From the NCBI RefSeq assembly GCF_020687695.1, contig NZ_JAJEWL010000008.1, positions 1-64,000 of the forward strand: 64,000 nucleotides of DNA. The letters run 5' to 3'. Under the pieces are notes generated by a model, which ran no database searches, was not told the origin of the DNA, and worked only from the letters and a program-made list of their open reading frames with translations. This document shows positions 36,499 to 45,544 of this stretch, piece after piece. The stretch is from Pusillimonas sp. MFBS29. GTDB taxonomy: Bacteria > Pseudomonadota > Gammaproteobacteria > Burkholderiales > Burkholderiaceae_B. The number at the start of each line of letters is the position of its first letter. Positions within the stretch are counted from its first letter, which is position 1. Both the position numbers and the translations under genes were made by a program.

Positions 36499-37490
36499 TG
36501 TTCAGCCTCCGCTAGTGTTGCGTTCTTTTGTTTCGGTGAGGCCCCGAACAGGCGCTTGAGTATGGCCAGCACACCCTGCGGCTGCACGCGTATGACGATC
36601 ATCAGCAACAGACCGTAAAGCAGCATGTCTGCACCCACCATGCCACCGGTCACCGCACGCGCCACCTCTTCGGCAGGCAACAACAGGACTGCGCCCAGGA
36701 TAGGCCCCCAGAGCGTTCCCCGGCCGCCGATGATGCAAAGTACGGCAATGATTACGCTGATGTTCGCACCGAACACCTTGTCCGGACTGATGAACAGCAC
36801 ATACTGCGCATAGAAGGTGCCGCCCAGTGCCGTCAACGCAGCGCTCAGCGTGGCGGCATACAGCTTGTAACGGGTCACTCGTACCCCCAGTGCCTCGGCC
36901 GCCTCCTGGTCGTTGCGTATGGCGGTCAGGTAATAACCCATGCGGCTGCGCAGAATGGCATGGTTGATATAGGCGGCAATGGCCACAAACGCCAGCGCTA
37001 TCAGGTAATAGAAGACCTTGCTGGTGTGCTGGAAGTACAGCATGGCGTCGCGCAGCAAGGTAACTTCCATGCCGCGTGAGCCTTCAAGCAGGGTATCGGC
37101 GTTTTCAACCAGGGTTTTCAGAACCATACTGGCGGCCAGTGTGGCAAGCGCATAGTATGCGCCCCGCAGGCGAAAGCTGGCGGCACCGATCAGAATAGCG
37201 GCCAGGATCGCAAAGGCTGCGCCCACAAACATGCCTATCCAGGGGGTCAGGCCCAATTTGGAAAACAGCCAGGTCGAGGTATAGGCACCTATTCCGAAAT
37301 AGGCCGCATGGCCCAGGGATAGCTGGCCCGCTATACCACCCAGGATATTCCAGGACAACGCCAGGTAGGCGTACAGCAGGGTCAGTATGGCAATCGACAG
37401 AATATGTGTGTCGCCGTACAAAAGTGGAAATATGGCCAGCGCGGCAAGAACCAGCTTGCCCGCCAGGGCTGCGTGTGTGGCATTCATCAT
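36495..37490 (-). CDS. livM: Branched-chain-type ABC transporter permease LivM
   Basis: 331 residues, about eight to ten hydrophobic segments. Family blocks: [58 protein letters not shown] (the EAA-like loop that contacts the ATPases), and [17 protein letters not shown]. Overlaps both neighbours by four bases, so translation of the transporter is coupled. Confidence 0.93.
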   Translation of the reverse strand: MMNATHAALAGKLVLAALAIFPLLYGDTHILSIAILTLLYAYLALSWNILGGIAGQLSLGHAAYFGIGAYTSTWLFSKLGLTPWIGMFVGAAFAILAAILIGAASFRLRGAYYALATLAASMVLKTLVENADTLLEGSRGMEVTLLRDAMLYFQHTSKVFYYLIALAFVAIAAYINHAILRSRMGYYLTAIRNDQEAAEALGVRVTRYKLYAATLSAALTALGGTFYAQYVLFISPDKVFGANISVIIAVLCIIGGRGTLWGPILGAVLLLPAEEVARAVTGGMVGADMLLYGLLLMIVIRVQPQGVLAILKRLFGASPKQKNATLAEAEQ

Positions 37491-38368
37491 TCTTTCTCCA
37501 CGCCAAACAGTCCGGACGGACGGAAGTACAGCACCGCCAGGAACAAGGCAAAAATAAGCGCTTCGGTATAGGTCACGGGAATGAGCTGTCCGCCAACCGA
37601 CTCAATCACGCCGACCAGGATGCCGGCAAAGAAGGTGGCACCGACCGAGCCTATGCCCCCCAGCACCACGATGACGAAGGCACGCAGACCGAAAATATCG
37701 CCCACGAACGGGTTGACCGGATACAGCGGCAGCAGCAAGGCGCCCGCAATACCGACCACCGCCAGACCGATGGCAAAGGAAATCTGGTAGATCGAGAAGC
37801 TGTTGATGCCCAATACGCTGGCGGCTTCCCTGTCCTGGCCCGTGGCACGTATGGCACGACCGGTACGCGTGTATCGCAGGAAAGCAACCAGTGCCGCGGT
37901 GGCGATGCAAGAGAACACAAAAGCCGCAATCTGCGGATAGGTCAGAATGTAATCGGAAAAGAACAACAGCCCGTCATTCCATGCGCTGGACACCGATTTG
38001 TTCTCTGGGCCAACGGCGATCAGCATCAGATTGTCCAGCATTATCCACAAGCCGGTCGTAAAGATCAGCACGCCTATGGGTTCCCGTGCCATTTCTTTCT
38101 GATAAATGGGATCGATCAGGTAGCGCTGGGTGAAATAGCCGATGATGAACAGGGCGACTGCGGCAACCGGTATGGTCAGCAGCGGATGAAAACCGTAGTA
38201 CTTCGAAAGCCATAGGGAAACGAACATCGCAAGCATGAGAAACGATCCATGCGCGAAATTGATGATCTTCATCACGCCAAACTGCAGGCTCAGGCCCAGG
38301 GCGATCAGGCCATATAAGGCGCCGCTTGCGACGCCACTGATCAGTGCTTGTATGAGCGTAGTGGTCAC
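37487..38368 (-). CDS. livH: Branched-chain-type ABC transporter permease LivH
   Basis: About 293 residues from GTG 38368 (VTTTLIQALISG), the position where LivH homology begins; the frame is open 22 codons upstream but that part overlaps a hairpin and is not conserved. Family blocks: SGALYGLIALGLSLQFGVMKI, NFAHGSFLMLAMF, RAIRATGQDREAASVLGI and VVLGGIGSVGATFFAGI. A hairpin separates it from livK upstream. Confidence 0.9.
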   Translation of the reverse strand: MTTTLIQALISGVASGALYGLIALGLSLQFGVMKIINFAHGSFLMLAMFVSLWLSKYYGFHPLLTIPVAAVALFIIGYFTQRYLIDPIYQKEMAREPIGVLIFTTGLWIMLDNLMLIAVGPENKSVSSAWNDGLLFFSDYILTYPQIAAFVFSCIATAALVAFLRYTRTGRAIRATGQDREAASVLGINSFSIYQISFAIGLAVVGIAGALLLPLYPVNPFVGDIFGLRAFVIVVLGGIGSVGATFFAGILVGVIESVGGQLIPVTYTEALIFALFLAVLYFRPSGLFGVEKE

Positions 38369-38413
38369 AATAGAAATCTCTGGTTGATTGGCCGTCCCGC
38401 CAAAACAGGATGG

Positions 38414-38436
38414 CCGTGGGCCACAGCGGCCCACGG
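38414..38436 (-). promoter_or_regulatory. Intercistronic hairpin livK-livH
   Basis: CCGTGGGCC (38414-38422) and GGCCCACGG (38428-38436) are perfect nine-base arms around a five-base loop, 21 bases past the livK stop. No T-tract. Likely a 3' stabiliser or partial terminator giving more binding protein than permease. Confidence 0.6.
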
Positions 38437-38457
38437 GTAGCCGGGATGGCCTCGTAC

Positions 38458-39720
38458 TTAGTCTGCAGCGTTAACCGGCCAAACGAGTTTGTAGTCCTTG
38501 GACGCCAGCGACTCAGGCCACACGGTGCGGTATTTGGTGCCGTCGATCTGCTGCATGACGAAGCGCTTTTCCGTGTTCTGGCCAGTCTCATCGATCACGA
38601 TGTCATAGCCCAGCAGCTTGGTGATATCGGTGTCCCTGATCGCGGTTTTGGCCAGGGCGTCGCGTACGGCTTGTGGATCCGCCGAGCCGGCGCGCTCCAG
38701 CGCATCCTTCAGCACCCATACGGCGCCGTAGGCACTGACCGACAGCTCATTGGGTTCGACTTTATAGGCCGCGACAAACTCGTCCCAGAAACGATGGGCG
38801 AAAGGCGTCGTGATGACCGAATCGTAACCGGCCCAGCCATTGGTGGTCAGGACATGATTGGCAATTTTCTCTCCGACCAGCGGGATGAAGTTGCTGTCTA
38901 TCTGTCCTGCTGCACTGCCGATGTAACCCATGGCACCCACGCGCATCTGGTCCAGCAGTTTATGCAACTGTACGGCATCAGCCGCGTAGGCGGTCACCGT
39001 GACGACGTCGGGCTTGCGACCCTTTACCTTCAGGACCAAAGGACGCAGGTCGGCCGAATTGGGTGGATAGGCTTCGTCCAGCACGACCTCGACACCCGCC
39101 TCCTTGAATCCGGCACGCAAGGTGTTGGCCATGTCCTGGCCCCAGTCCGTGTTCTCGTAGATCATCGCCACGGTCTTGGCCGGCTTGTCGGTGGTCTCGT
39201 TCACATACTTCACGAAATCGACCATGCTGCGCGCATTGGCCGAAGCCGGCACCTGCGTTGGACGGAACACATACTCGTAGCCGCGTTCGGTGATCTCTTT
39301 CTTGGCCGCCAGGTCGACTATCCATGGCACCTTGTGCTTTTCCGCGACGGCCGTGGCAGGAAACGTGACGGAACTCTGGAAGGCTCCGATCAGCGCCGAC
39401 ACTTTCTCGTTCGAGATCAATCTTTCAGCCTCGGTAATGGCCACTTCCGCGTCGCCGCGGGTATCAACTTCCAGAAGCTTGAGCTCGGCACCGCCCATGG
39501 ACTTGATGCCGCCCCCTTCATTGATGTGCTTAATGGCCAGGTGCGTGGCGCGGCTCATGTCGCGGCCTATCGAGGCGGCGGCGCTGGCCGACAACGGAAT
39601 AAGATAGCCGACCTTGACGGGATCGGCGGCATAGGCCGAAAAGCTGACGCTGCTGGCCATTGCGACGCTTGCCAGTCCTATGGCCAGCGACTTCAGGTTG
39701 AATTTATAACCAGGGTTCAT
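38458..39720 (-). CDS. ABC transporter substrate-binding protein, LivK-type
   Basis: 420 residues, longer than classic LivK (about 370). ATG 39720 has a near-ideal AAAGGAGATCAC site. Signal peptide with SVSFSAYAA; mature part is a Peripla_BP_6 fold: VGYLIPLSASAAASIGRDM, INEGGGIKSMGG, ALIGAFQSSVTFPATAVAE, FRPTQVPAS and MIYENTDWGQDMA. The Liv-type fold binds amino acids but in many soil bacteria also aromatic acids, amides or urea; here the linked oxygenases and acid ligase argue against plain leucine uptake (inference). Confidence 0.9.
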   Translation of the reverse strand: MNPGYKFNLKSLAIGLASVAMASSVSFSAYAADPVKVGYLIPLSASAAASIGRDMSRATHLAIKHINEGGGIKSMGGAELKLLEVDTRGDAEVAITEAERLISNEKVSALIGAFQSSVTFPATAVAEKHKVPWIVDLAAKKEITERGYEYVFRPTQVPASANARSMVDFVKYVNETTDKPAKTVAMIYENTDWGQDMANTLRAGFKEAGVEVVLDEAYPPNSADLRPLVLKVKGRKPDVVTVTAYAADAVQLHKLLDQMRVGAMGYIGSAAGQIDSNFIPLVGEKIANHVLTTNGWAGYDSVITTPFAHRFWDEFVAAYKVEPNELSVSAYGAVWVLKDALERAGSADPQAVRDALAKTAIRDTDITKLLGYDIVIDETGQNTEKRFVMQQIDGTKYRTVWPESLASKDYKLVWPVNAAD

Positions 39721-39739
39721 GAAGTGATCTCCTTTTTCC

Positions 39740-40969
39740 TTATGATGGGCTGTGTGGTTTTAGATCCTGGTCCAACCGGGCCAGAACTTGATATGTGGCG
39801 GTTATCAGCCTGTCCGCCCTTTCATTGAGCAGTACTCCCGCCCCCATGCGATTCATGGTGTAGGCAAAACCCATGCGCCGTGACGGCGATGCAAAGGCAA
39901 CCGAGCCTCCCGCACCCACGTGCCCGTACGCATCACGCCCGATGCAGGCGCTGTCCGCCCCGACCGCACGGTTATCCATTTCCCGCATGAATCCGGCGGC
40001 AAACCGGGTGGGCACACACAGGCAGGCGTCCTTATGAGTGGCCGATGAAATACGCGTAGCGCTATCCAGCACATCCGGATCAAGCACCGAAGCTCCCTCG
40101 CGGCTGCCTCCGATCGCCAGCGTGCCGTACAAACGGGCCAGGCTGCGGGCGTTTGTAATGCCATTGGCCGCACCCAGCTGGGCGGCGTGGCCGGCCCGGC
40201 TGTTGAAGCCCGCCGGACGCCAGCCACCGGTGTTGGCGTAGTATTGTGCTGCAATACTGTCGGGCCGGGTCGCGATCTCGGCTTCAAAGGCATTGCGTGG
40301 GGCTTGCGCCGCAGGCGGCGCACTAATGACGGCCACGCGATGTTCATGCTCTTCGGGCAGGCCTATCCAGAAGTCCAGGCCCAAGGGCTCGGCGAACTGC
40401 CGGCGAAAGTAAATGCCCAGATCCACGCCCGAGACTCGTCTGACCAGCTCGCCGACCAGCCAGCCGAACGTCAGGCCGTGATACCCCACACGCGTACCGG
40501 GTTCCCAGAACGGCATTTCACGCTCCAGGCGACTGACCATATAGTCCCAGTCGAAGGCAGCATCGTGCGGCAGCTTCTCGCGCAGCGCAGGCAGGCCGGC
40601 GCTGTGGTCCAGCAGCATACGCGGCGTAATCTGCCGGCGTGGACCTTCGGCGAACGCAGGCCAGTAGTGACCCAGCGGTTTGTCCAGGTCCAGCATGCCG
40701 TCCTGCACCAGACGATGCGCACAAAGGGCGGTAGCCGGCTTGGTGTTGGAAAACACAATGCTCAGCGTATCTTTTCCCCATGCCTGGGTATTCGTCGCAT
40801 CGGTATGCCCGCCCCAAAGGTCGAGCACACGCTGTCCATCGATTTCTATGGCCAGTGACGCGCCGGTTTCAAGGCCATCGATAAAGTTCTGCTGAAATGC
40901 CTGCCGCACGGGCTCGAAGGCCTGGTGGCTATAGCCCTGAACTGGCGCCTGCTGTACTTGCGTCATCAT
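39740..40969 (-). CDS. Serine hydrolase of the beta-lactamase/EstB family
   Basis: About 409 residues from ATG 40969, overlapping the PhyH stop by four bases (ATGA). Class C beta-lactamase fold: active-site SxxK is in VFSNTKPATALC, the Tyr motif is in VGYHGLTFGWLVGEL, and a Gly-rich block near the end (GHVGAGGSVAFASPSRRMG) takes the place of the KTG strand. No signal peptide, so it acts in the cytoplasm as an esterase, amidase or transesterase rather than as drug resistance. It may open an ester or amide bond in the pathway substrate (inference). Confidence 0.88.
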   Translation of the reverse strand: MMTQVQQAPVQGYSHQAFEPVRQAFQQNFIDGLETGASLAIEIDGQRVLDLWGGHTDATNTQAWGKDTLSIVFSNTKPATALCAHRLVQDGMLDLDKPLGHYWPAFAEGPRRQITPRMLLDHSAGLPALREKLPHDAAFDWDYMVSRLEREMPFWEPGTRVGYHGLTFGWLVGELVRRVSGVDLGIYFRRQFAEPLGLDFWIGLPEEHEHRVAVISAPPAAQAPRNAFEAEIATRPDSIAAQYYANTGGWRPAGFNSRAGHAAQLGAANGITNARSLARLYGTLAIGGSREGASVLDPDVLDSATRISSATHKDACLCVPTRFAAGFMREMDNRAVGADSACIGRDAYGHVGAGGSVAFASPSRRMGFAYTMNRMGAGVLLNERADRLITATYQVLARLDQDLKPHSPS

Positions 40970-41895
40970 CGGGTCTGGGGCGCCTTGGCGGCAAAGCCAA
41001 GCAAATAGCGCAAGTCGTTCGAGAACCCGGCGGCAACTTCCGGTTTCATGGTAGAGGTGAAATCGGTAAAGGTGCGCAGCCAGGACAGGTTGTAGTTGCA
41101 CAAAATGGCGCGGCGGGCCTTGTCCGTCGTGTTGGGGCCGGAGCGATGCCAGGTGTTTGACAGCCACATGGCCACCGAACCGGCCGGTGCCGTCAGCACG
41201 ACTTCATCCGGCAGCGGATCGCTGCCCCAGGGCGGCGACTTGCGCAGTTTGTGGCTATAGGGCATGACACGTGTCGCGCCATTGTGCTCGGTAAAATCAT
41301 CCAGCAGCCACACGTTCTGTATGGTCAGGGGAAACTCGGGCAATGGCTCTGCAATCTGCCCCAAAGGCGCATCAACGTGCCAGGCACCGCCGCCAGTCTG
41401 GGGGCCTATGCTGGTGGACTGGAAGTCATGCAGATTGCAGTCCGCACCCAGAATATTGCGCACAGCCGGGAGAACCAGGGGGTGTTCGATCAGGGGTGCC
41501 AGGTCGGGCGCCTTGTTGATCAGGTTCCACACCCGTTGCGACTTGCCATAGTCAAACATGGTGGGCAGGAACAGGAAGTTCTTGGACACCTTGTTGATGG
41601 GCACGGGCCAGCTGGTTCCTGCATTTTGCAGGCGATAGTGGCGAGTACGCGCCACCATGCGCTCCAGTTCCTCGTCGTCGACGGTGTAGGCCTTTTTGTA
41701 ATAGGCGCGGACTTCCTCGTCTTGCGGGGAAGCTATGCCGTCCGTTGGGTGATACGGATGCTCCCGCTCGTGGGCCATCAGGCTTTCAACGCGCTCGCGT
41801 GCCAGCTGCACCAGCTCAGGTGAAAGCACATTTTCAATAACTACATAGCCCTTGTCTGCCAACTGATGGCTGATCGATTCAATATCATGTTTCAT
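40966..41895 (-). CDS. PhyH-type Fe(II)/2-oxoglutarate dioxygenase (second)
   Basis: About 309 residues from ATG 41895 (MKHDIESISHQ), which has GGAG eight bases upstream; earlier in-frame starts lie too close to that site. Iron ligands follow the HxD...H pattern: H173 and D175 in AWHVDAPLG, and H250 in NTWHRSGPNTT, with a downstream Arg pair for 2-oxoglutarate. NATRVMP-like turn reads NGATRVMPYSHK. It hydroxylates an unactivated carbon using oxygen and 2-oxoglutarate. The homologous enzyme at 43486 shares the motifs but little else. The substrate is unknown. Confidence 0.9.
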   Translation of the reverse strand: MKHDIESISHQLADKGYVVIENVLSPELVQLARERVESLMAHEREHPYHPTDGIASPQDEEVRAYYKKAYTVDDEELERMVARTRHYRLQNAGTSWPVPINKVSKNFLFLPTMFDYGKSQRVWNLINKAPDLAPLIEHPLVLPAVRNILGADCNLHDFQSTSIGPQTGGGAWHVDAPLGQIAEPLPEFPLTIQNVWLLDDFTEHNGATRVMPYSHKLRKSPPWGSDPLPDEVVLTAPAGSVAMWLSNTWHRSGPNTTDKARRAILCNYNLSWLRTFTDFTSTMKPEVAAGFSNDLRYLLGFAAKAPQTR

Positions 41896-41926
41896 CTGCA
41901 TCGCTCCAAACTTCAATTCCAAAGGT

Positions 41927-43489
41927 TCATGCCACTTGCTGCTTCACCGGCAGCAGTTTGCTTCTAATCAACTTGCCCGTGCTGTTCGTAGGCAGTTCAG
42001 TGGTAAAGCCTATCGCCGTGGGCACCTTGTAGCGCACCAGATTGGCCTTGCAAAAATCGATAAGATCCGCACTACTGGCCGCCGCCTGCTGCCTGAGCAC
42101 GACCCAGGACTGGACGGTCTCTCCGTAATAGGCATCAGGCACCGCAAAGGCGGCTGCCTGGGCAACCCGGGGATGCTCCAGCAGTACTTCCTCGATCTCC
42201 CGAGGGTGCACGGTGTATCCGCCTACATTAATGGCGTCCTGTTTTCGGCCTTTGATATACACATAACCATCGTCATCCTGAGTGGCGATGTCACCGCTGT
42301 AGAACCAGCCATCACGCAGGGCCGTCCCGGTAAGTTCGGGCAGGTTGCGATAACCCGCCATAACATGCGGTCCGCGCACGCGAAGCTCTCCTTCCACACC
42401 AGCCGCCAGCACTTGCGTGCCCGTCTCGACATCCACAATCTGTATCTGGCTCAATGGCACGGGCAGCCCCACAGACCCCACCTTGCGCTCGCCGAGCGCC
42501 GGATTGTAGGTCAGGCAAGGCCCCGCCTCGCTCAGGCCGTAGCCTTCCAGAATGGGGCAGCCGGTCAGCGCATCCCATTGCCTAAGAACGGTTTCCGGCA
42601 GCGGTGCAGCCCCTGAATAGCAATAATGCAGGCTGCTGAAATCGGTATGCGCCGCCTGTGGGTCCGCCATCAGGCCGCGAAAAATCGTCGGCACGGCGGA
42701 AAACAGGGTAATGGCCTGCGTCGCGATGCTGCGCAGGGCCGCAGCGGGCTCAAAGCGGCGATGAATGACAAGTTCTGATGCCGCATAACAGGCCAGATGC
42801 AGGCTCATGGCCACCGCCGAGACATGAAACAACGGTGCCACGCACAACACACGCTCCTGGCCATACACCGTTGGCAGCAACGCCTCTCGTTGCGCCAGGT
42901 TGTACGCCAATTGCCGGTGACAGATATTCACCCCTTTGGGCCGGCCGCTGGTTCCGCTGGTGTATTGCAGCGTTGCCAGGTCATTGTGACCGGGCAAATC
43001 GTCAGGCAACGACATTCCTGCGTCGGCCATACTTGCAAAACCGGCACCGGCATGTATGCGCAGGAGCTGCTCTGCCGGCAGGGCTGCAGTCAGCAAATCA
43101 GGGCTGAACTGCGAGCCGTCGTCATAGACCACCAGCACGGGCTGCGCATCGGCCAGCACGCCCGAGAGCTCCCGGGCTGTGTAGCGTGGATTAAGCGCCA
43201 CGACTTGCGCACGCAATGCGTGCACCGCGTAGATGGCAACAGCCAGATCCAGCGAATTCGGCAGGATCAGTACGACCCGATCTCCAGGCTTGACGTAACG
43301 ACGCCAGCGCTCAGCCAGGGCGGCAATAACGGCCGCATATTCACGGTAGTTCAGCGTGACGCCATCGGAGGTGAGCGCCGGCTTGTCAGCATGACTGTCG
43401 AGCGCACGCATCAGCATATGGATGACAGAATCGGGCACCCATCCCATGCCTGCATCTGACGCCTGCGAAAAAGAAATTGCTTGGCTCAT
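41927..43489 (-). CDS. AMP-forming carboxylic acid:CoA ligase
   Basis: About 520 residues from ATG 43489 (MSQAISF), sharing ATGA with the upstream PhyH stop. ANL-superfamily motifs in order: LQYTSGTSGRPKGV (phosphate loop), GYGLSEAGPCLTYNP, YSGDIATQDDDGYVYIKGR, INVGGYTVHPREIEEVL and a C-terminal NSTGKLIRSKLL with the adenylation lysine. It activates an acid to its adenylate and usually CoA thioester. The acyl pocket cannot be read; medium-chain or cyclic/aromatic acids are plausible. Since phytanoyl-CoA hydroxylases use CoA esters, one of the flanking oxygenases may act on its product (inference). Confidence 0.92.
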   Translation of the reverse strand: MSQAISFSQASDAGMGWVPDSVIHMLMRALDSHADKPALTSDGVTLNYREYAAVIAALAERWRRYVKPGDRVVLILPNSLDLAVAIYAVHALRAQVVALNPRYTARELSGVLADAQPVLVVYDDGSQFSPDLLTAALPAEQLLRIHAGAGFASMADAGMSLPDDLPGHNDLATLQYTSGTSGRPKGVNICHRQLAYNLAQREALLPTVYGQERVLCVAPLFHVSAVAMSLHLACYAASELVIHRRFEPAAALRSIATQAITLFSAVPTIFRGLMADPQAAHTDFSSLHYCYSGAAPLPETVLRQWDALTGCPILEGYGLSEAGPCLTYNPALGERKVGSVGLPVPLSQIQIVDVETGTQVLAAGVEGELRVRGPHVMAGYRNLPELTGTALRDGWFYSGDIATQDDDGYVYIKGRKQDAINVGGYTVHPREIEEVLLEHPRVAQAAAFAVPDAYYGETVQSWVVLRQQAAASSADLIDFCKANLVRYKVPTAIGFTTELPTNSTGKLIRSKLLPVKQQVA

Positions 43490-44382
43490 GGTCGGGACTG
43501 GCCTGCATCTTTCCCAGCTTTTCCAGCCTGGAGCTTCCTGTCGGTCGCTTCCCACACCGTCGTCCGTATGGCCTCGCGCCCCAGCAAGGTAATGGGGTCC
43601 TGGTTATCGATATGCCCGTACTGCCCTTTGTAGATGCCGTAACCGCACAGCTCCTGCAGCCGCCTGGGGAAACGTGCGGCAATATCCTGCGGAATACCCA
43701 ACTGAAGATTTTCCTGCTGGCGCAGCCACCCGGCGCAGTAGTAGCAGGAAATGGCATAGCGGCGCTCGTCGGTCGTATTGGCGCCGCCTTTGTGCCACAA
43801 GGCACCATCAAACAGCATGACGCTGCCGGCGGGCATGGTGGCCGCCACGGTGGGATAATCGCCGCCGTAGGGAGCCTGTTCGGGGAATTTGTGGCTGCCG
43901 GGCACGACCAGTGTGGCGCCATTGTCTTCGGTAAAGTCCGTAAGCGCCCAAACCGCATTGACCGCCAGGGTTGGGCGCGGACGCGGTAGCTTCAGCTGCT
44001 GCATGTCGTCATGCAGTGGCTGGGCGGTTTGGCCCGGCCCCAGCGTCAGCGTGCACAGCGAAGACAGCAAGAGCTCGCGATCAAGAATGGCCTCGGCCAC
44101 TTGCAGGACTTCGGATTGGAGCGGCACGGTCCAGAACAGCTCGTCGTAGACCAGAAGATTATTGATCCGGACGGTATTGAAGCCCTCAAATGAAGTCCGC
44201 GCGTAGGAAAACCCGCGCCGTTCCTCGGCCTGCCTCATCGCCAGAATCAGTGCATTGACGTCCGCAGGCGGGATCACGCGCTCCAATACGACATAACCAT
44301 TTTTGTCGAATTGTTCCAGCTTGCTTGCTAATTGCTGATCGCCGTACACCGGTATTTGCCCCCAAAAGCGTAAGCCGTTCAT
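43486..44382 (-). CDS. PhyH-type Fe(II)/2-oxoglutarate dioxygenase (first)
   Basis: About 298 residues from ATG 44382 (MNGLRFWGQ); a TTG start 9 codons earlier is possible but less likely. Iron ligands: H124 and D126 in QPLHDDMQ, and H197 in ALWHKGGANTT, followed by the Arg of DERRYAI for 2-oxoglutarate. A further conserved block is NGATLVVPGSHK. First gene of the nine-gene minus-strand run, divergent from an AraC-type regulator 169 bases away, and translationally coupled to the acid ligase. Confidence 0.9.
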   Translation of the reverse strand: MNGLRFWGQIPVYGDQQLASKLEQFDKNGYVVLERVIPPADVNALILAMRQAEERRGFSYARTSFEGFNTVRINNLLVYDELFWTVPLQSEVLQVAEAILDRELLLSSLCTLTLGPGQTAQPLHDDMQQLKLPRPRPTLAVNAVWALTDFTEDNGATLVVPGSHKFPEQAPYGGDYPTVAATMPAGSVMLFDGALWHKGGANTTDERRYAISCYYCAGWLRQQENLQLGIPQDIAARFPRRLQELCGYGIYKGQYGHIDNQDPITLLGREAIRTTVWEATDRKLQAGKAGKDAGQSRP

Positions 44383-44551
44383 GCCTTGCCAGGCTTTATA
44401 AACAGCCAAACTTGATCTGTATTAATATTTATGTAGCAATACTAGCTTGGGGGGCGTCGCACATGTGTGCAAAGCGTCCACGCCAACTACGCAATCCGAC
44501 CACAAGGCCGCGCATTCGGGCGCCTGTGAATTTTTATTTTTGGGTTGAAGC

Positions 44552-45487
44552 ATGCACACCAACTGGACCACCGGAGATGTCGACGAGCGCAATCGTTTCG
44601 ACTACTGGCGAGATGCCATTTCCAATGCATTCGTACCGCTTGATCCCTTGCCTTTGGATCAGGCGGCCAGGCAATTCAACGGAACACTCAAGAGCCTGGA
44701 GCTCGAGTCCTTCCGGATATCGACCATTGCCGCGGATGGCCATGAAGTGAGCCTGACACGCAACGGTATTGCGCGACAGCACGGATCGCCCTTCTTCGTT
44801 AACCTGCTGCGCCGGGGCAGAATTCAGGTCTCCCAGTACGGCGAACAGGCAACCGCCGCCCCCGGCGATATTTATGTGGTCGATTCGGCTGCGCCGTGGT
44901 CGGTGTCCTTCACCGAGCCTTTCGAGATGTTCTGCATAGAAATCGGCGAAGATGCCTTGCGGCCAAGGCTGGGAACACGCGGACGCCTGCCCTCCCCGGT
45001 ACTTTCCGGCGACAGCAACCAGATCCTGCGCAGCTATCTGAGCATGCTGGAAGATCGCCCCGCCCAGGAACTAGGCTTGTTGCACGACCTGGTGTTCGAG
45101 CACTGTGTCGCCTTGCTTGCGCGCTCGGGGGCTTCGGCAGACGGACTCGCGCCCACTCAACGCGACAGCTGTATCATGCGCCAGCAAGTGTTGAGCTTTA
45201 TCGACCGCAACATTACCAACCCAGATCTGACACCGGATGCTGTCTGTGCCGCGATGCGAATCTCGCGCAGCTATATGTTCAAGCTTTTGTCATCCGGCGG
45301 CGACACCTTTGCCGGCTACGTGCGCCGGGCGCGCCTGCACGGCTGTCGTGACGCATTGCTGCGCTTTCCTCAACGTCCCATATCACAGATCGCCTGCAGC
45401 TGGGGATTCGGCGATGTCTCGACATTCAACCGCGCCTATCGGAGCGAGTTTGGCGAAACCCCCAGGGACAGCCGCAGCAGCATCTAG
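44552..45487 (+). CDS. AraC-family regulator
   Basis: 311 residues. N-terminal AraC-binding-like domain (about 1-190, type PF14525), with RNRFDYWRDAISNAF and GDIYVVDSAAPWSV. C-terminal double HTH (about 205-308): VLSFIDRNITNPDLTPDAV, MRISRSYMFKLLSS, and the second helix pair SQIACSWGFGDVSTFNRAYR with the conserved FNRAYRSEFGETPRD ending. It diverges from the PhyH/ligase/liv operon and is its probable activator. The N-terminal type resembles regulators of aromatic and amine breakdown. Confidence 0.93.
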   Translation: MHTNWTTGDVDERNRFDYWRDAISNAFVPLDPLPLDQAARQFNGTLKSLELESFRISTIAADGHEVSLTRNGIARQHGSPFFVNLLRRGRIQVSQYGEQATAAPGDIYVVDSAAPWSVSFTEPFEMFCIEIGEDALRPRLGTRGRLPSPVLSGDSNQILRSYLSMLEDRPAQELGLLHDLVFEHCVALLARSGASADGLAPTQRDSCIMRQQVLSFIDRNITNPDLTPDAVCAAMRISRSYMFKLLSSGGDTFAGYVRRARLHGCRDALLRFPQRPISQIACSWGFGDVSTFNRAYRSEFGETPRDSRSSI

Positions 45488-45544
45488 GCAAGGCGTCCGG
45501 ATCAGGCTCACAGGTACGCAGCCTGCTGCAGCACCTCACATGCG

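Noticed and set aside
35503-36618. 371-codon plus-strand frame opposite livF and livG
   Set aside because: It is antisense to two clear ATPase genes with all motifs, and its product resembles no protein. Such long antisense frames follow from the GC-rich third positions of the real genes.
38410-39828. 472-codon plus-strand frame opposite livK
   Set aside because: Antisense shadow of a complete substrate-binding protein gene with signal peptide and ideal ribosome-binding site.
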